Assembly (NCBI GenBank): GCA_944389615.1
Contig: CALXNA010000007.1
Location: 1 to 64,000, forward strand
Source: an uncultured Anaerobiospirillum sp.
GTDB lineage: Bacteria > Pseudomonadota > Gammaproteobacteria > Enterobacterales > Succinivibrionaceae
Length of the DNA stretch: 64,000 bases
Direction: 5' to 3'
The translations under genes and the position numbers were made by a program. Positions 33,879 through 42,513 of the stretch are shown piece after piece. Positions within the stretch are counted from its first letter, which is position 1, and each line of letters starts with the position of its first letter. The notes below the pieces were generated by a model. It ran no database searches. It saw only the letters and a list, made by a program, of their open reading frames with translations, and was not told where the DNA came from.

Positions 33879-33907
33879 CTCAGGCCAGCCTGCGCAGGAG
33901 GCGGAGC

Positions 33908-34848
33908 ATGCTCTACTACGACTATCCGCTGGAGTTGCCGACTCAGCCGCAACCTGCAGTCGTGCTGCTGACAGACTTTAGTGCCAATTGGCAATGTGCC
34001 TTAAAGAGGCTAGGGCTCCCGGAGCTCATGGCACAGATCTTGGGCGTTGAGCATGCGGCTATCCTGCTGAATTTGGCCGCCTTTTACGCCTTCCACGGTA
34101 ACAGTGACTTGACGCGGCTGGAGTATTTTGCGCGGACGCAGCTCGGCGAGAGTTTGAGCCCTCAAGTTGCCTGCGACGCCTTGGCGGCGCTCACTCCAGC
34201 GCAACAAACGGCCTTTTGCGCTCAATGGGCGCAGCGACACGTCGGCGGCGACTTGCTCCTTTATCGCGTTCCAGCCCGCACTGCGGAGAGTGGGCCCGAA
34301 TTGGCTTGGTACGGCGTGGAACCACTCAACTTAAGCTTGCTCGTCAGCGCTCAGAGGGCACTGCCGCTGTACTACGCCTTGGACGCTGATGTCCCGCACG
34401 TGGTAGCTCAGGCCCGCGCCTTGGGCTTAACGGGGCGCATTACCATGGTGGGCGCAGCTATCAGGCCGCAGCTTGGGATCAGCAGGGCTATGAAGTCTTG
34501 GTCGTGCTGCCGCCACAGGACGTGTCTTGGGTGCATTTGAGAGAGAAGAGCCACCTTATACCCTTTACTTGTGCCTATGGCCCATATAATCTCGGGAAGA
34601 TCTTTGGTACCTTGTTACGGTATCAGAATGATGGAGTGGGCATTGCTCTCTTTACCACCGCAGCCAAGCCTAATCCGTGGGCATGTCGTGAGCGCTATCA
34701 CGACTCATGGTGCTATGCACAGATGGTGACGCAGCTTAAGACCGAGGTTTGGGGCGAGCGTCTGGTCGTGCACAGTGAGCACGTTGAGCAAGGCAAGCTC
34801 TTCGTGCTGTTCCTTGCAATGATCGGTCAATCCAACTTGATGTACTGA
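33908..34848 (+). pseudogene. Frameshifted, truncated transposase-like remnant (IS4/IS1634-like)
   Basis: Two overlapping frames carry parts of one protein. The first (33908-34540) reads LGLPELMAQILGVEHAAILLNLAAFYAF and LPLYYALDADVPHVVAQA. The second (from about 34450 to 34848) continues with YQAAAWDQQGYEVLVVLPPQD, then KTEVWGERLVVHSEHVEQGKLFVLFLAM. The shift of reading near 34450 fits a one-base deletion. The general plan, with a phosphate-metabolism-like core followed by a C-terminal segment ending in FLAMI, recalls IS4/IS1634-type transposases. The N-terminal quarter and the C-terminal end are missing, and no inverted ends were found. The family call is tentative; the broken state is clear. 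Confidence 0.5.
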
Positions 34849-34938
34849 TGTCGTAGACCTCTAAGCGCAGAGGCGCGACCACTGGCTTCAACTGGTAGCT
34901 GCGTCAAGTATACTTAACATAATCTCGTGAGTTGCCAA

Positions 34939-34966
34939 TGAAAAGGCCAGCCGTCAGGCTGGCCCT
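34939..34966 (-). terminator. Terminator of the amino-acid-binding protein gene
   Basis: On the minus strand GGCCAGCC and GGCTGGCC form an 8-bp stem with a 4-base loop, followed by TTTTC. It lies 22 bases beyond the stop of the gene at 34989. Confidence 0.8.
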
Positions 34967-34988
34967 TGGGAAGCGAAGAGGGGACGCC

Positions 34989-35813
34989 TTACTGGGCGGC
35001 CTCGGTGCTCTCCGCGGCAGCGTTCTGCTCCGCTGCGATTTGCTCAGCGGTGCGGCCCTTAGTGTCTTGGCCAAACCACTTTAAGTGGATGGCATCGAGC
35101 TCACCGGAGGCGGTGATTTGGTCTAAGCCGGAGTTGATCTTGTTTAAGAGCTCCTCGTTGCCCTTACGCATAGCAATACCGTAGACATCGGTCTGCTGCT
35201 CAAACTGCGGATCGACGAAGTCAACCAAGGTGTCTAAGTTGGCCTTTTGCAGGTAGTAGAGGTTGACCGGACGGTCGTTGATGACTGCCTCGCAGCCACC
35301 GTTGCGCAGTTCGGTGATAGCATCAGGCTCGTTGTTTAAGGCCTTGACGTTATCTGGGCTTAACTTGTCGGCAAAGGCGTGGCCGGTGGTGCCGATCTGA
35401 ACGCAGATGGCTTTGCCCTTTAAGGCATCGGCGCTGGTGTACTCAGCAGCCTTATCTTTCTTGATGATGATCGAGAGCTTGGAGTTGTAGTAGCCCTTGG
35501 AGAAGTCAACGCGCTTTTTGCGCTCGTCGGTGATGGTCATGCCCGAGATGATGAGGTCGAGGTTGCCAGTTAAGATCGATGGGATTAAGCCATCGAACGG
35601 CATCGACTCGATTTGCACCTCATCGCCGTTGACCTTGGCAATGGCGTTGATGACGTCGAGATCAAAGCCAATCGGCTTGCCTTCGCTATCGACGAACTCA
35701 AAAGGAGCGAAGGTCGGGTGCGTGCCCACGCGTAAGGTTTGGGCCAGCGTGGTCGAGCTCAGGGTAGCGCATAAACCTGCGCCTAAGACTAAGGCAGACA
35801 GCAACTTCTTCAT
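34989..35813 (-). CDS. Amino-acid ABC transporter substrate-binding protein (orphan)
   Basis: This periplasmic binding protein belongs to the polar amino acid (SBP_bac_3, GlnH/ArtJ-like) family and has 274 residues. ATG 35813 yields a signal peptide ending TLAQ; a GTG at 35855 would add a non-signal leader. The ribosome-binding site is weak. Motifs: LRVGTHPTFAPFEFVDSEGKPIGFDLDV, the LIISGMTITDERKKRVDFSKGYY stretch, and the late domain with CEAVINDRPVNLYYL and TASGELDAIHLKWFG. The last 20 residues form an Ala/Glu-rich tail. No permease or ATPase gene is adjacent, so its membrane partners must lie elsewhere. The exact amino acid is unknown. Confidence 0.9.
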   Translation of the reverse strand: MKKLLSALVLGAGLCATLSSTTLAQTLRVGTHPTFAPFEFVDSEGKPIGFDLDVINAIAKVNGDEVQIESMPFDGLIPSILTGNLDLIISGMTITDERKKRVDFSKGYYNSKLSIIIKKDKAAEYTSADALKGKAICVQIGTTGHAFADKLSPDNVKALNNEPDAITELRNGGCEAVINDRPVNLYYLQKANLDTLVDFVDPQFEQQTDVYGIAMRKGNEELLNKINSGLDQITASGELDAIHLKWFGQDTKGRTAEQIAAEQNAAAESTEAAQ

Positions 35814-36004
35814 ACAAACACAAATCCGTTCTAGCAGGCGCGTAACGCGCTTCACAAAGAGAAGGGGGCTTGCCCCATTCCTATCAAGAAATAGGCCGAT
35901 TGTAGCACCGCGGTGGGGCAGCGCTGCGCGCTTGGATGCTTATGGTGCGCTCAGAGTGCCGTACTGGGGCGCTTGCATTGTTTTGGTGAAAGTAGCGCCT
36001 GCCC

Positions 36005-37140
36005 AAGTGGCCCAATAGGGGTGCGTGGAGTGGCTCAGCTCCGGTGGTTGCGCCGTACCTTCCACTCCCTTAGAGAACAAGGCCCCAACCATGATGACCT
36101 CCGCAGCCTGTGACCTAAGCGCGGCAGCGGAGCTGGGCAGTGGCCGGAGCGCGGCTTATCGTGGCTGCAGAGCTGGGCAGTGGCCGGAGCGTATGGGCTT
36201 GCGCGGCAGCGGCGTGCGCAATAGCCCGGCCGTGGCTCGGGTTGGGCGGGTGGGCAGCCCAAGTGGCCCACAGGAGCGCGTGAGGTAGCTCGGCTCCGGT
36301 GGTTGCGCCGCATCTTCCTCTCCCATAGAGATCAAGGCCCAATCCATGGGGCCTCCCGCAGCCGGTGGCTTCAGCGTGAGAGCGGAGCTTTGGCAGTGGC
36401 TTGAGCGTGGCTTATCGTGGCTGCAGAGCTGAGCAGTGGCCGGAGCGTATGGGCTTGCGCGGCAGCGGCGTGCGCAATGGCCCGGACGCTGTTAGGGTTG
36501 GCGGGTAGGCAGCCCAAGTGGCCCACATGAGCGCGTGAAGTAGCTTGGCTCCGGTGGTTGCGCCGCATCTTCCTCTCCCATAGAGATCAAGGCCCAATCC
36601 ATGGGGCCTCCCGCAGCCGGTGGCTTCATTGTGATAGCGGAGCTTTGGCAGTGGCTTGAGCGCGGCTTATCGTGGCTGCAGAGCTGAGCAGTGGCCGGAG
36701 CGTATGGGCTTGCGCGGCAGCGGCGTGCGCAATGGCTCGGACGCTGTTAGGGTTGGGCGGGTGGGCAGCCCAAGTGGCCCACAGGAGCGCGTGAAGTAGC
36801 TCGGCTCCGGTGGTTGCGCCGCATCTTCCTCTCCCATAGAGACCAAGGCCCAATCCATGGGGCCTCCCGCAGCCGGTGGCTTCAGCGTGAGAGCGGAGCT
36901 TTGGCAGTGGCTTGAGCGCAGCTTATCGTGGCAGCGGAGCTGGCAGTGGCCGGAGCGTATGGGCTTGCGCGGCAGCGGCGTGCGCCATGGCCCGGACGCT
37001 GTTAGGGTTGAGCGGGTGGGCAGCCCAAGTGGCCCAACAGGGGCGCGTGAAGTAGCTCGGCTCCGGTGGTTGCGCCGCAGCTGCCTTGCTCTTTGAGACC
37101 AAGCGCCATCCTTGGGGCTGACTGTAGTCGGTGGCTGCGG
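36005..37140. repeat. TAGAGACCA-core repeat array 2 (255-256 bp unit, about 4.4 copies)
   Basis: The boundary AAGTGGCCCA recurs at 36005, 36261, 36516, 36772 and 37027, giving periods of 256, 255, 256 and 255. Each unit holds CTCCGGTGGTTGCGCC, then TTCCTCTCCCATAGAGACCA (or variants with AGATCA/AGAACA), then CCCGCAGCCGGTGGC, then GCTTATCGTGG and GGCGTGCGCAATGG. The 1.5-kb stretch between the amino-acid-binding gene and mglC holds no believable gene. Open frames on the minus strand follow from the near-multiple-of-three period. The TTCCTC/TAGAGACCA/CCCGCAGC order is shared with array 1 at 15.8-16.4 kb. Confidence 0.9.
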
Positions 37141-37198
37141 GGGCGTCGCGGTGGGGCCGGTCGGGCCTGTGCCGGTTGGGTGGTTGGGTGCGGGCATT

Positions 37199-37231
37199 AA
37201 AAAGGGCGTGCCCGCGAGGGTACGCCCTTGT
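37199..37231 (-). terminator. Terminator, second after mglC
   Basis: Read on the minus strand, an AAGGGCGT/ACGCCCTT stem with a short GC-rich top is followed by TTTTT. It backs up the terminator closer to mglC. Confidence 0.75.
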
Positions 37232-37283
37232 GGCATCACATGCATGGTGTGGTGCCTTGAGACAAGGTTTTTTGGGATCTTAG

Positions 37284-37325
37284 CAAAAACAGCACCCGGA
37301 ACGCCAAAATTGGAGTGCCGGGTGC
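37284..37325 (-). terminator. Terminator, first after mglC
   Basis: On the minus strand GCACCCGG and CCGGGTGC form an 8-bp stem with an 18-base loop, followed by TGTTTTTG. It lies 62 bases downstream of the mglC stop. Confidence 0.65.
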
Positions 37326-37386
37326 GCCCTTGGGGTAGCCCGCAGCTGCGGGCTCTCCTTGGCGAGCTTGCGCTCGTTTGTGTTTG

Positions 37387-38607
37387 TTAATTCTTCTTGC
37401 GGTACTTGCCCATGTCGATCGCAACCGCGGTGGCAATGATGATGCCCTTGATGACCTGCTGCCACATTGGCGAGACCGAGATGAACTGTAAGCCGTAGGT
37501 GATGATGGTGAAGACGAAGACACCGGCGATGATGCCCGAGACCGTCGCAATACCACCCATCAGCGAGACGCCACCGACCACGCACGCGGCGATCGCATCC
37601 AGCTCATAGCCCATACCGTATTGGTTAGTCGCACCAGCGGTACGTGCTGCCTCGAGCACACCGGCTAAGCCGTAGAGGCCTGCGGCTAAGACGAAGATGA
37701 AGAGGTTGGTAGCGTAGACGTTAACACCAGCAACGACCGCAGCTTCGCGGTTACCACCTAAGGCATAGACGTTCTTGCCGAAGACGGTCTTGTTGAGCAC
37801 AAACCAGATGACTACGGTGACGATTGCGGCAATCGGGATCAGAATCGAAATGCCTGGGAAGCCGCCGCCTTGGAAAAATTTGGTCTGGCCTAAGGCTGCG
37901 AAGTCTGGACGGACACCACCGATTGGCTGTGAGTTGTTAGGTGGTAAGTCAAAGTACAGCGAGCACGAACCGTAGACGATAACCGAGGTGGCCAGCGTTG
38001 CAATGAACGGGTGCATCTCGTACTGCGCGACCAAGAAGCCGTTCAACGCACCAAAGAGCATGCAGATGGCAATTGCGATGATGATTGGTACAAACAGCGG
38101 CAGCTGGGCTAAGTCTGGGTAGAAACGGTTAGCGTAGTCAGCCGTTTGCAACATCGAGGTGGAGATAACGGCGGCTAAGCCCACGATACGACCTGCCGAT
38201 AGGTCGCAGCCTGCGATGATCAGGGTAAAGCAGATACCCAAGGCAATGATGAGCTTAGTTGAGGACTGCGTCATGATATCCAAGACCACGCGGATCTGCA
38301 TAAAGCGCGGCTGCAGGATACAGATGATCAGGACTAAGACCACCATCGCGATGATGATCGCGTAGTTGGTGAGGACGTTGTTGAGCGTCTTGCTGTTTAA
38401 GACGATGTCGTGGGCACCCGGACGTGGGTGGGTGAAACGATAGCCGTTTTGGATGGCCATCCATAAGCCTACCAGCATCATGATGATAGGCAGGTCGTAC
38501 AAGGTCTTGATGGCGGCGAAGTATAGGATGGCGCCTAAGACGATAACGCCGACTCCTAAGCCCGTCAGAGCCTTGTAGTAGGATTGTTGGGAAATAGTGT
38601 TAGCCAT
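37387..38607 (-). CDS. mglC: Galactose/methyl-galactoside ABC permease MglC (extended N-terminus)
   Basis: MglC is the membrane channel of the high-affinity galactose importer. This 406-residue protein is about 70 residues longer than E. coli MglC. The N-terminal addition holds two extra hydrophobic segments (LGVGVIVLGAILYFAAI and DLPIIMMLVGLWMAI). The rest matches the ribose/galactose permease family: GICFTLIIAGCDLSAGRIVGLAAV, the GALNGFLVAQYEMHPFIATLATS region, and ALGGNREAAVVAGVNV. It starts 8 bases after mglA, so the two are co-transcribed. Two terminators follow. Family and operon position support the gene name; galactose as substrate is inferred from MglB. Confidence 0.9.
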   Translation of the reverse strand: MANTISQQSYYKALTGLGVGVIVLGAILYFAAIKTLYDLPIIMMLVGLWMAIQNGYRFTHPRPGAHDIVLNSKTLNNVLTNYAIIIAMVVLVLIICILQPRFMQIRVVLDIMTQSSTKLIIALGICFTLIIAGCDLSAGRIVGLAAVISTSMLQTADYANRFYPDLAQLPLFVPIIIAIAICMLFGALNGFLVAQYEMHPFIATLATSVIVYGSCSLYFDLPPNNSQPIGGVRPDFAALGQTKFFQGGGFPGISILIPIAAIVTVVIWFVLNKTVFGKNVYALGGNREAAVVAGVNVYATNLFIFVLAAGLYGLAGVLEAARTAGATNQYGMGYELDAIAACVVGGVSLMGGIATVSGIIAGVFVFTIITYGLQFISVSPMWQQVIKGIIIATAVAIDMGKYRKKN

Positions 38608-38615
38608 ACAGACCT

Positions 38616-40124
38616 CTACTTCTTAAAGCTCGAAGCCAGGCGCATGATCTCGACCTGGTCAAAGTTCTGCTTGTCAACAAAGCCGGTGACGTGACCTTCG
38701 CACATTACCATGATGCGATCGGACATGCCCATGAGTTCAGGCATCTCCGAGGAGATCATGATGATGGACTTGCCTTGTTTGAGTTGATCAAGCATTAAGG
38801 TATAGATTTCGTACTTGGCACCAACGTCGATACCACGGGTTGGCTCGTCGAAGATGATGATGTCCGAGTTGGTCAGAAGCCAACGGGCGATCAGCACCTT
38901 CTGTTGGTTACCGCCTGAGAGGTTCTTGATCGGAACCTGCAGGTTTGGCGTCTTGACGTTGAGCTCCTTACAGGCCTGCTCGGCCGCCGGAGCGCGCTTG
39001 GTCGTGTCCAGAATGCCCATGTGAGCAAAGGACTTCTGCGCGGCAATCACCGTGTTATCAAGGATCGACAGAATGCCGAAGATACCGTTTTGGCGGCGCT
39101 CTTCGGTGAGCAGAGCAATACCGTTGCGCTTGGCATCGCGCACGGAGTTGATCTTGATCTCCTTGCCATCCTTGTAGATGGTGCCATGGTCTAAGGCACG
39201 TAAACCGAAGATGGTCTCAACCAGCTCAGTACGCTGGGCACCGACCAGACCGCCGATACCCAAGATCTCGCCGCGGTGTAACTGGAAGTTGACATTCTTA
39301 AACGAGCGCGGGTCGGCTGCGGTGAAGTCTTTGACCTCCAGTACCACCTCGTCCTTAGGGGCTGGGGCGTCAGTGCGTGGTGGGAAGCGGTTGGACATAT
39401 CACGGCCCACCATCTTCTTGATGATGAAGTCCTGATCGATGTCCTTGGCGGCATAGGTGCCGATGTACTTGCCGTCACGCATGATGGTCACATCATCGGA
39501 GATCTTTAAGATCTCCTCCATCTTGTGGGAGATGTAGATGATGGAGCGGCCTTCATCGCGCAGCTTGTTGATGATCTTGAATAGGTACTCAACCTCGTTC
39601 TCAGTCAGAGAGGAGGTTGGCTCGTCCATGATGATGATCTTGGCGTCATAGGAGATGGCGCGCGCGATTTCCACCAGCTGGAGCTTCGAGGCTGAGACCT
39701 TGCCGGCGAGCTCCTTAGGGTCGACATCAAGGCCGATGCTCTTGAACAGAGCGACGGTCTTATCGTACATGGCCTGATGGTCGACGAAGCCATACTTCTT
39801 CGGGAAGCGCCCAATCCAGACATTCTCCATGACCGAGCGGAAGCGGATTGGGTGCAGCTCTTGGTGAATCATGGAGATACCCATGGCAAGAGCCGTCTTG
39901 GTGTTTGGAATGTCGTTAATGGACTTGCCATTGAACAAGATCTCACCCTCGTCTGGGTGATACAGACCAAACAGACATTTCATGAGCGTTGATTTACCGG
40001 CGCCGTTCTCGCCCATCAGGGCGTGCACGGTACCTGGTCTTACCTTTAGATTGGCATGGTCCAGTGCCAATACACCAGGGAAGCGCTTCACGATATCGTT
40101 CATCTCAAGGATGTACTGACTCAT
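38616..40124 (-). CDS. mglA: Galactose/methyl-galactoside ABC ATPase MglA
   Basis: MglA is the double ABC ATPase that drives galactose uptake. The 502-residue protein has two nucleotide-binding halves. The first contains Walker A GENGAGKST (38-46) and Walker B IIIMDEPTSSLTENEV; the second has a degenerate Walker A (GIGGLVGAQRTE), which is normal for this family, plus LSGGNQQKVLIARWLL and IIFDEPTRGIDVGAKYE. ATG 40124 is chosen over the longer frame (40202) from the family N-terminus MSQYILEMNDIVKRFPGV. Between mglB and mglA lie 514 bases with four hairpins, so mglA probably receives less transcript than mglB. Confidence 0.95.
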   Translation of the reverse strand: MSQYILEMNDIVKRFPGVLALDHANLKVRPGTVHALMGENGAGKSTLMKCLFGLYHPDEGEILFNGKSINDIPNTKTALAMGISMIHQELHPIRFRSVMENVWIGRFPKKYGFVDHQAMYDKTVALFKSIGLDVDPKELAGKVSASKLQLVEIARAISYDAKIIIMDEPTSSLTENEVEYLFKIINKLRDEGRSIIYISHKMEEILKISDDVTIMRDGKYIGTYAAKDIDQDFIIKKMVGRDMSNRFPPRTDAPAPKDEVVLEVKDFTAADPRSFKNVNFQLHRGEILGIGGLVGAQRTELVETIFGLRALDHGTIYKDGKEIKINSVRDAKRNGIALLTEERRQNGIFGILSILDNTVIAAQKSFAHMGILDTTKRAPAAEQACKELNVKTPNLQVPIKNLSGGNQQKVLIARWLLTNSDIIIFDEPTRGIDVGAKYEIYTLMLDQLKQGKSIIMISSEMPELMGMSDRIMVMCEGHVTGFVDKQNFDQVEIMRLASSFKK

Positions 40125-40210
40125 GAATTTGATCCTCGTTGCTGCGTAAAGCGCCGCGGGCCAGCTCTGCGAGTTTGCTCTGCACTCTTGTGGTGCTGGC
40201 ATGCTCTGAT

Positions 40211-40439
40211 AGTGCCGCCTGCGCCCTAAAAGGCCTCAGGCGGCACTAAGTTTCCACTGTAAGAGCTAGTGAGGACAAGGCTAGGACTTAGCCTGCCCTT
40301 CGAGGGCTCGGGCCACCTCAGGCGCCTGTGCTTGCCGCCGGGCGCCTGAGGTGCTTTACGCTTTGGACGTAGACTGAGCCCTGAGATGAGTTGCAGCCAG
40401 CTTAAGGCTGCTTGCTGCAGCGCATCTCAAGGCTCAGTC
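40211..40439 (-). promoter_or_regulatory. Three consecutive large hairpins between mglB and mglA
   Basis: Three inverted repeats follow each other: AGTGCCGCCTG/CAGGCGGCACT (40211-40247), CACCTCAGGCGCC/GGCGCCTGAGGTG (40314-40352) and GACTGAGCC/GGCTCAGTC with inner pairing (40372-40439). None has a U-run on the sense strand. They could protect the 3' end of mglB mRNA, as REP elements do in other mgl operons, or act as processing sites. Confidence 0.6.
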
Positions 40440-40493
40440 CCCACCGCGGTGGGGCCAGGGCCTTAGCCTTAGCCGCCGCGGAGCTGAGCGCCG

Positions 40494-40567
40494 AAAAAAA
40501 CCGCCCAGAAGGCCGCCTAGGCAAAACAGCCTAACAGGGATGATGCTGACGGGCGTCTTCTGGGCGG
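40494..40567 (-). terminator. Terminator/attenuator after mglB
   Basis: On the minus strand CCGCCCAGAAG and CTTCTGGGCGG close an 11-bp stem around a loop that holds its own small hairpin (TAGGC...GCCTA). TTTTTTT follows directly. It lies 72 bases after mglB, and partial read-through would set the mglB:mglAC ratio. Confidence 0.85.
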
Positions 40568-40638
40568 ATCCTAGCAGTCTCGCCTGCTAAGAAGGCCTAG
40601 CGCAAGCTAGGCGCGGTTTTCAGCTGAACAGAGAACTG

Positions 40639-41667
40639 TTACATGAAGTCCTTGTAGTTCTCTTGGGTTACGCGAACGTATGGAATCCATACATACTTGC
40701 CATCGGTGATCTTGTAGCCGATGGACTCCTCGGTGACCTCGCCGCCGCTAGCAACTTGGTTGGCAATGCGGACCGCAGCAGTACCTTGGTTAACAGCGTC
40801 GTTTAAGGAGGTGCCTAACATCTGGCCCTTGGAGATGGCTTGCAGCGCAGGAGCGGTAGCGTCAACGCCAACGACAGGGATGAACTTCGATGGATCCTTG
40901 CCGTCAGTACCTAAGTTGTAGCCCTCAGACTTTAAGGCCTCAACAGCACCTAAGGCCATGTCGTCGTTGTTGGCTAAGACGGCCTCAATGCCATCGATAC
41001 CGAGCGAAGTGATGAAATTCTTCATCTTGTCGTGGCCTTGGACCTTATCCCAGTTGGCGTTGTCAGCACCAACTTCGACGATGTCGAGACCGGCATCCTT
41101 CATGGCCTTGACGCAGTACTCAGAACGTAAGGTCGCGTCCTGGTGGCCTTGCTCGCCCTTGATTAAGATGTACTGGAGCTTGCCGTCCTTGTTCTTGTCA
41201 GCCTCTGGGTGGGCCTTGAAGTATTCGGCGATGAGCTGACCACCGATGGTGCCCGACTCTTCGGCCTTAGCACCAACGTAGTAAGCCTTATCCCAGCCAT
41301 CTAACACGGTCTTGTCTGGCTCACGGTTGATGAAGATGATTGGTAAGTCAGCAGCCTTGGCCTTGTCGGCTAATGGGCCGGCAGCGGAGCGGTCTACTGG
41401 GTTGATGATTAAGGCGTTAACACCCTTGGTGATGAAGGTATCAACTTGGTCGTTTTGCATTGGCTGACGGTTTTGCGAGTCTACCAGCTCGATCTCCGCG
41501 CCTAAGCTCTCAGCGGCCTTCTGCATGTTGTTGCGCACGCCGGTCATGAAGGTATCATCAAACTTGTAAATGCACGAGCCGATGAGCACATCGCTAGCTT
41601 GTGCGGTGCCCGCAGCGGCGGTTGCAAATAAAGCGGCAGCAGCAACAGCAATCAGTGACTTCTTCAT
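40639..41667 (-). CDS. mglB: Galactose/methyl-galactoside-binding protein MglB
   Basis: MglB captures D-galactose and D-glucose in the periplasm for MglAC and can feed galactose to a chemoreceptor. The 342-residue protein starts at ATG 41667 with a signal peptide ending GTAQA; the longer frame to 41799 has no signal. Family marks are DVLIGSCIYKFDDTFMTGVRN, the NDQVDTFITKGVNALIINPVD segment, PIIFINREPDKTVLDGWDKAYYVGA, KGEQGHQDAT and AVLANNDDMALGAVEAL. The NNDDMA and NREP stretches hold sugar- and hinge-contacting residues in E. coli GBP. A CRP site and a GalR/GalS-like operator lie about 270-315 bases upstream. Confidence 0.95.
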   Translation of the reverse strand: MKKSLIAVAAAALFATAAAGTAQASDVLIGSCIYKFDDTFMTGVRNNMQKAAESLGAEIELVDSQNRQPMQNDQVDTFITKGVNALIINPVDRSAAGPLADKAKAADLPIIFINREPDKTVLDGWDKAYYVGAKAEESGTIGGQLIAEYFKAHPEADKNKDGKLQYILIKGEQGHQDATLRSEYCVKAMKDAGLDIVEVGADNANWDKVQGHDKMKNFITSLGIDGIEAVLANNDDMALGAVEALKSEGYNLGTDGKDPSKFIPVVGVDATAPALQAISKGQMLGTSLNDAVNQGTAAVRIANQVASGGEVTEESIGYKITDGKYVWIPYVRVTQENYKDFM

Positions 41668-41932
41668 AGAAACGTAACCCTCTACAGTGAACATAGACTT
41701 ACAGCATCGGCCGCAAGGACTCACTTGCCGGAGCTGCGCGCAGGCGCTCCGAGGCCGCCGCCATAAGTTAGCGCCCATAATAGAGATAAGTCGGGGCAAA
41801 AACTGAGAAATGCATCAAGTTTTGGCCTAGAGAAAAGTAGTCGCAAGCGCTGCAAAACGCGTCTATTTTCTGGTCACAATGCGGCGCTAGGGTGCATGTG
41901 TGAGCCAATGTTATAAATTTTCATGAGTCCGC

Positions 41933-41948
41933 GTGATAACGTTTACAC
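41933..41948. promoter_or_regulatory. GalR/GalS-like operator upstream of mglB
   Basis: On the minus strand the site reads GTGTAAACGTTATCAC, matching 14 of 16 positions of the gal operator consensus GTGKAANCGNTTMCAC. It lies 18 bases from a perfect CRP site, an arrangement known for mgl regulation in enterobacteria. Confidence 0.7.
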
Positions 41949-41966
41949 CGAACTTTGTGCTGACTT

Positions 41967-41982
41967 TGTGAGCTGATTCACA
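41967..41982. promoter_or_regulatory. CRP-binding site upstream of mglB
   Basis: TGTGAGCTGATTCACA matches TGTGA-N6-TCACA at all ten defined positions. With the adjacent gal-type operator it fits cAMP-CRP activation of mglBAC. Confidence 0.8.
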
Positions 41983-42513
41983 CTATGCCCCAAAATGGAC
42001 GTGACTGCGTGCGCTTTGCCTCCGGAGCGGGCGCAGTGCCGAAACGGGGAGCGTGGCGCTGCGGCCTGCTACTAAAAGTCATGAGGGCGTAAAAGTGCGA
42101 GTTTCTGGTGCTGGCGCTGAGCAGAAGGTGACTTGCAGCACGGTATGCGGGAAAAGGTGTGTGCTTTTGCGGTAAAAGCACGGTGGTAACGCACGGCGCT
42201 ACGGGACGCTGCGAATGTGACGTTGACCGTGTAACAAGATCGGGGGTCGTTTGGCCGTTTCAGTAACCGCTTCCAAGGGACGTATTAGGGGTGCTCTGCG
42301 CGCGCTCCCTGCGATAAATATCGCCTTGGAGGCGTGTTACTTTGTTACATCGAAAGTGCGAGCGGGCTCCGCTGTGAACCGTCACATGATAGTGACTCGG
42401 AGCCGGAGCTTGCAGGTATTGAGGCAGGTGTGCGCACAGTGGCTGCCCCAAAAACAGCCAGCCCCCGGCTTTGGGGCCGAGGACTGGGGATGAGGACGAA
42501 GCCGGAGCCTGCG

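Larger units (their letters stand above)
41668..42513. other. mglB upstream region and proS downstream region
   Basis: No gene is supported in these 846 bases; the small open frames lack ribosome-binding sites. It holds the mgl regulatory sites (41933-41982). On the proS side there is a weak GC-rich hairpin (about 42449-42478) followed on the minus strand by TGGCTGTTTTTGG, which might end the proS transcript. A possible -10 (TATTAT, minus strand, near 41777) faces mglB. Confidence 0.4.

Noticed and set aside
36035-37245. Series of minus-strand reading frames starting MGLDLYGRGRCG
   Set aside because: They repeat every 255-256 bases with the tandem array and are broken by the 256-base periods. 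They have no ribosome-binding site or family match.
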